Origin: an uncultured Prevotella sp.
GTDB taxonomy: Bacteria > Bacteroidota > Bacteroidia > Bacteroidales > Bacteroidaceae
Length of the DNA: 9,018 nucleotides
Reading direction: 5' to 3'
Assembly: GCA_937916075.1 (NCBI GenBank)
Contig: CALGHW010000487.1
Location: 1 to 9,018 of the forward strand
A program made the position numbers and the translations under genes. Under the pieces are notes generated by a model, which did no database searches, was not told the origin of the DNA, and saw only the letters and a program-made list of their open reading frames with translations. Shown in pieces: positions 7,796 through 9,018 of the stretch (position 1 is its first letter; every line of letters starts with the position of its first letter).

Positions 7796-8636
7796 CTCTC
7801 ATTTTACGATAAATCTCCACACACTCCACGGCCTCCTTGACATCATGCACCCGCAGGATGGAGGCTCCCTTCATCAGCGAGAGGGTATGGAGGATGGTGG
7901 TGCCGTTGAGCGCAGTGGTCGGGTCTCCGCCCAGCAACTTATATATCATCGACTTGCGCGACACGCCCACCAGCACTGGTAGTTGCAGCACCTGCAACTT
8001 CTCCAGATTGTTGAGCAACTGATAGTTCTCGTCGAGTGTCTTTCCGAAGCCAAAGCCCGGATCGAGGATAATATCCTTCACGCCCAGGTCGCGCAGTTGC
8101 TGCACCTCCCGGGCAAAGGCGATAGCCATATCGTGCAGGTTGGCCTGCACGGACATGAGGATATAGGGCACCTTCAGGCGTCCCATCATACGGAAGATGG
8201 CGGGGCAGTCGCCTTCAGTTTCCGGTTCTAACGGCACGTTGGCCCGGCCGGTGATACCGCCTTCCGACACGTCATTGATGATGTTGGCCCCATATTCCTC
8301 GACGGCCATCCGGGCCACGTCGGGCCGGAAGGTATCCACGCTGACCACAGCCGACGGCTGCTCACGCCGCACGATGTCCAAACCGAAGCGCAAGCGGCGC
8401 ATCTCTTCCTCCTCGGTCACCTCGGGTGCACCGGGACGGGTGGAGAAGGCTCCCACGTCAATCATCGTTCCTCCTTCCAGAACAATCTGGTTGGCCCGGT
8501 CGGCTATTTCCTGTTCGGTCTGCTTGCGGCTGCCGGCATAGAAGGAGTCAGGGGTCACGTTGAGGATGCCCATCACCTGGGGCTGGGACACGTCTACCAG
8601 GCGGCCCCGCACATTGATGGTATAGCCGGCTGTCAT
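7791..8636 (-). CDS. folP: Dihydropteroate synthase
   Basis: The 281-residue enzyme joins 6-hydroxymethyl-dihydropterin diphosphate to p-aminobenzoate in folate synthesis and is the sulfonamide target. It is a single TIM barrel with the family motifs in order: MGILNVTPDSF (22-32, Asn26), STRPGA (65-70), SVDTF (99-103, Asp101), IINDVSEGG (119-127, Asn121), DPGFGFGK (192-199, Asp192), VSRKS (225-229, Lys228) and LRVHDV (261-266, Arg262, His264). All expected substrate-contact residues at these positions are present. Two loops are unusual: the usual MHxxGxPxxM segment reads MSVQANLHDM (161-170), and the stretch at about 127-153 is longer than in typical homologues. The start ATG overlaps the preceding thioredoxin-like stop as ATGA, suggesting translational coupling. 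I judge it the normal chromosomal enzyme, not an acquired sul gene, from its operon position and motifs. Confidence 0.95.
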   Translation of the reverse strand: MTAGYTINVRGRLVDVSQPQVMGILNVTPDSFYAGSRKQTEQEIADRANQIVLEGGTMIDVGAFSTRPGAPEVTEEEEMRRLRFGLDIVRREQPSAVVSVDTFRPDVARMAVEEYGANIINDVSEGGITGRANVPLEPETEGDCPAIFRMMGRLKVPYILMSVQANLHDMAIAFAREVQQLRDLGVKDIILDPGFGFGKTLDENYQLLNNLEKLQVLQLPVLVGVSRKSMIYKLLGGDPTTALNGTTILHTLSLMKGASILRVHDVKEAVECVEIYRKMRG

Positions 8637-9018
8637 CGGATGTCCTCCAAGGCCTTGGCCAGCTTGTTGATGTCTACCGTCCCCAACACGATACGGCCCT
8701 CACGGTCAATGAGGTAGGTGGTGGGAATCCAGTTCACCCGGTACAGGGAGTCGATGGTGGTCTCTTTTTTCCACTTCTTCAGCTCGCTGTACTGTATCCA
8801 TGTCATGCCATGGTCGGCCACGAACTTCTGCCAGCGGGCCGCGTCGGTGTCGAACGACACGCTCACGAAAGTAACGCCGCGCGCGGCGTATTTCTTGTGC
8901 AGCTCCACCAGGGCTGGCACATCCTTGCGACAGTCGGGACACCATGATGCCCAGAAGTCGAGCACCACATAGCGGCCCCGGAAGCTGCTCAGCCGGATGC
9001 CTTTCGGGTATTGGGTGT
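8633..9018 (-). CDS. TlpA/ResA-like thioredoxin-fold protein, C-terminal part (5' end outside window)
   Basis: The visible 127 residues are open to the window edge, so the true start lies upstream. The sequence enters in a typical TlpA/ResA lead-in (PKGIRLSSFRGRYVV) before the redox motif WCPDC, which is CPDC where relatives usually have CPPC or CGPC. The fold continues with FVSVSFDTD, the Trp-rich central segment of such proteins, and the cis-proline loop WIPTTYLID. A short terminal helix ends at Arg before TGA. Family members are periplasmic thiol-disulfide oxidoreductases that reduce or isomerise disulfides, for example in cytochrome c maturation; in Bacteroidales many carry an extra N-terminal domain and a lipoprotein signal, not visible here. 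Its stop overlaps the folP start by 4 bp. A GTG at 8968 lies inside the fold, just before the core strand, and is not a plausible start. Confidence 0.9.
   Translation of the reverse strand, partial: TQYPKGIRLSSFRGRYVVLDFWASWCPDCRKDVPALVELHKKYAARGVTFVSVSFDTDAARWQKFVADHGMTWIQYSELKKWKKETTIDSLYRVNWIPTTYLIDREGRIVLGTVDINKLAKALEDIR

Noticed and set aside
7791..8636. Acquired sulfonamide-resistance sul gene
   Set aside because: It sits in a housekeeping cluster with overlapping neighbours and has standard FolP motifs; no integron or insertion-sequence features are nearby.
8633..8968. GTG at 8968 as the start of a small stand-alone thioredoxin
   Set aside because: The frame is open upstream to the window edge and encodes the typical TlpA lead-in (PKGIRLSSFRGRY), so the GTG is an internal Val.

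Overview
The window looks like chromosomal DNA from a Bacteroidales bacterium, most likely of the Prevotella/Segatella group. Supporting signs are a TAnnTTTG-type -7 promoter element, start regions without Shine-Dalgarno sequences, a C-terminal tail resembling a type IX secretion sorting domain, and multidomain secreted glycan-active proteins. The genus is inferred from protein style, not proven. All five genes lie on the minus strand, so they are transcribed from right to left.

Right part (about 9018-6980): a compact housekeeping cluster. It starts with the C-terminal part of a TlpA/ResA-like thioredoxin, cut by the window edge. Next is folP (dihydropteroate synthase), whose ATG overlaps the thioredoxin stop codon as ATGA. 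After a 31-bp gap comes cdaA, a membrane diadenylate cyclase that makes c-di-AMP. The three are probably co-transcribed. A small perfect hairpin sits over the folP stop codon.

Middle part (6979-3107): a 243-bp AT-rich spacer carries a good Bacteroidetes -7 element (TATTTTTG) and possible upstream regulatory repeats. It leads into a 1209-residue secreted protein. This protein has a signal peptide, an N-terminal beta-rich domain, three related beta-sandwich modules separated by Ala-rich helical segments, and the sorting-type tail. No catalytic domain was recognised; it looks like a modular surface or glycan-binding protein. A strong intrinsic terminator follows it.

Left part (2918-1): the first 972 residues of a large secreted glycoside hydrolase, whose frame stays open to the window edge. 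It carries a complete GH51 alpha-L-arabinofuranosidase unit with an N-terminal carbohydrate-binding-like insertion and a second beta-sandwich insertion. The start of a GH43 domain follows. The protein is predicted to be a two-catalytic-domain enzyme for arabinose-containing polysaccharides.

The most noteworthy items are the GH51-GH43 fusion with its inserted modules, the undescribed three-module surface protein beside it, and an altered loop in FolP. No RNA gene, CRISPR array or insertion sequence was seen, and no gene-free stretch exceeds 300 bases.
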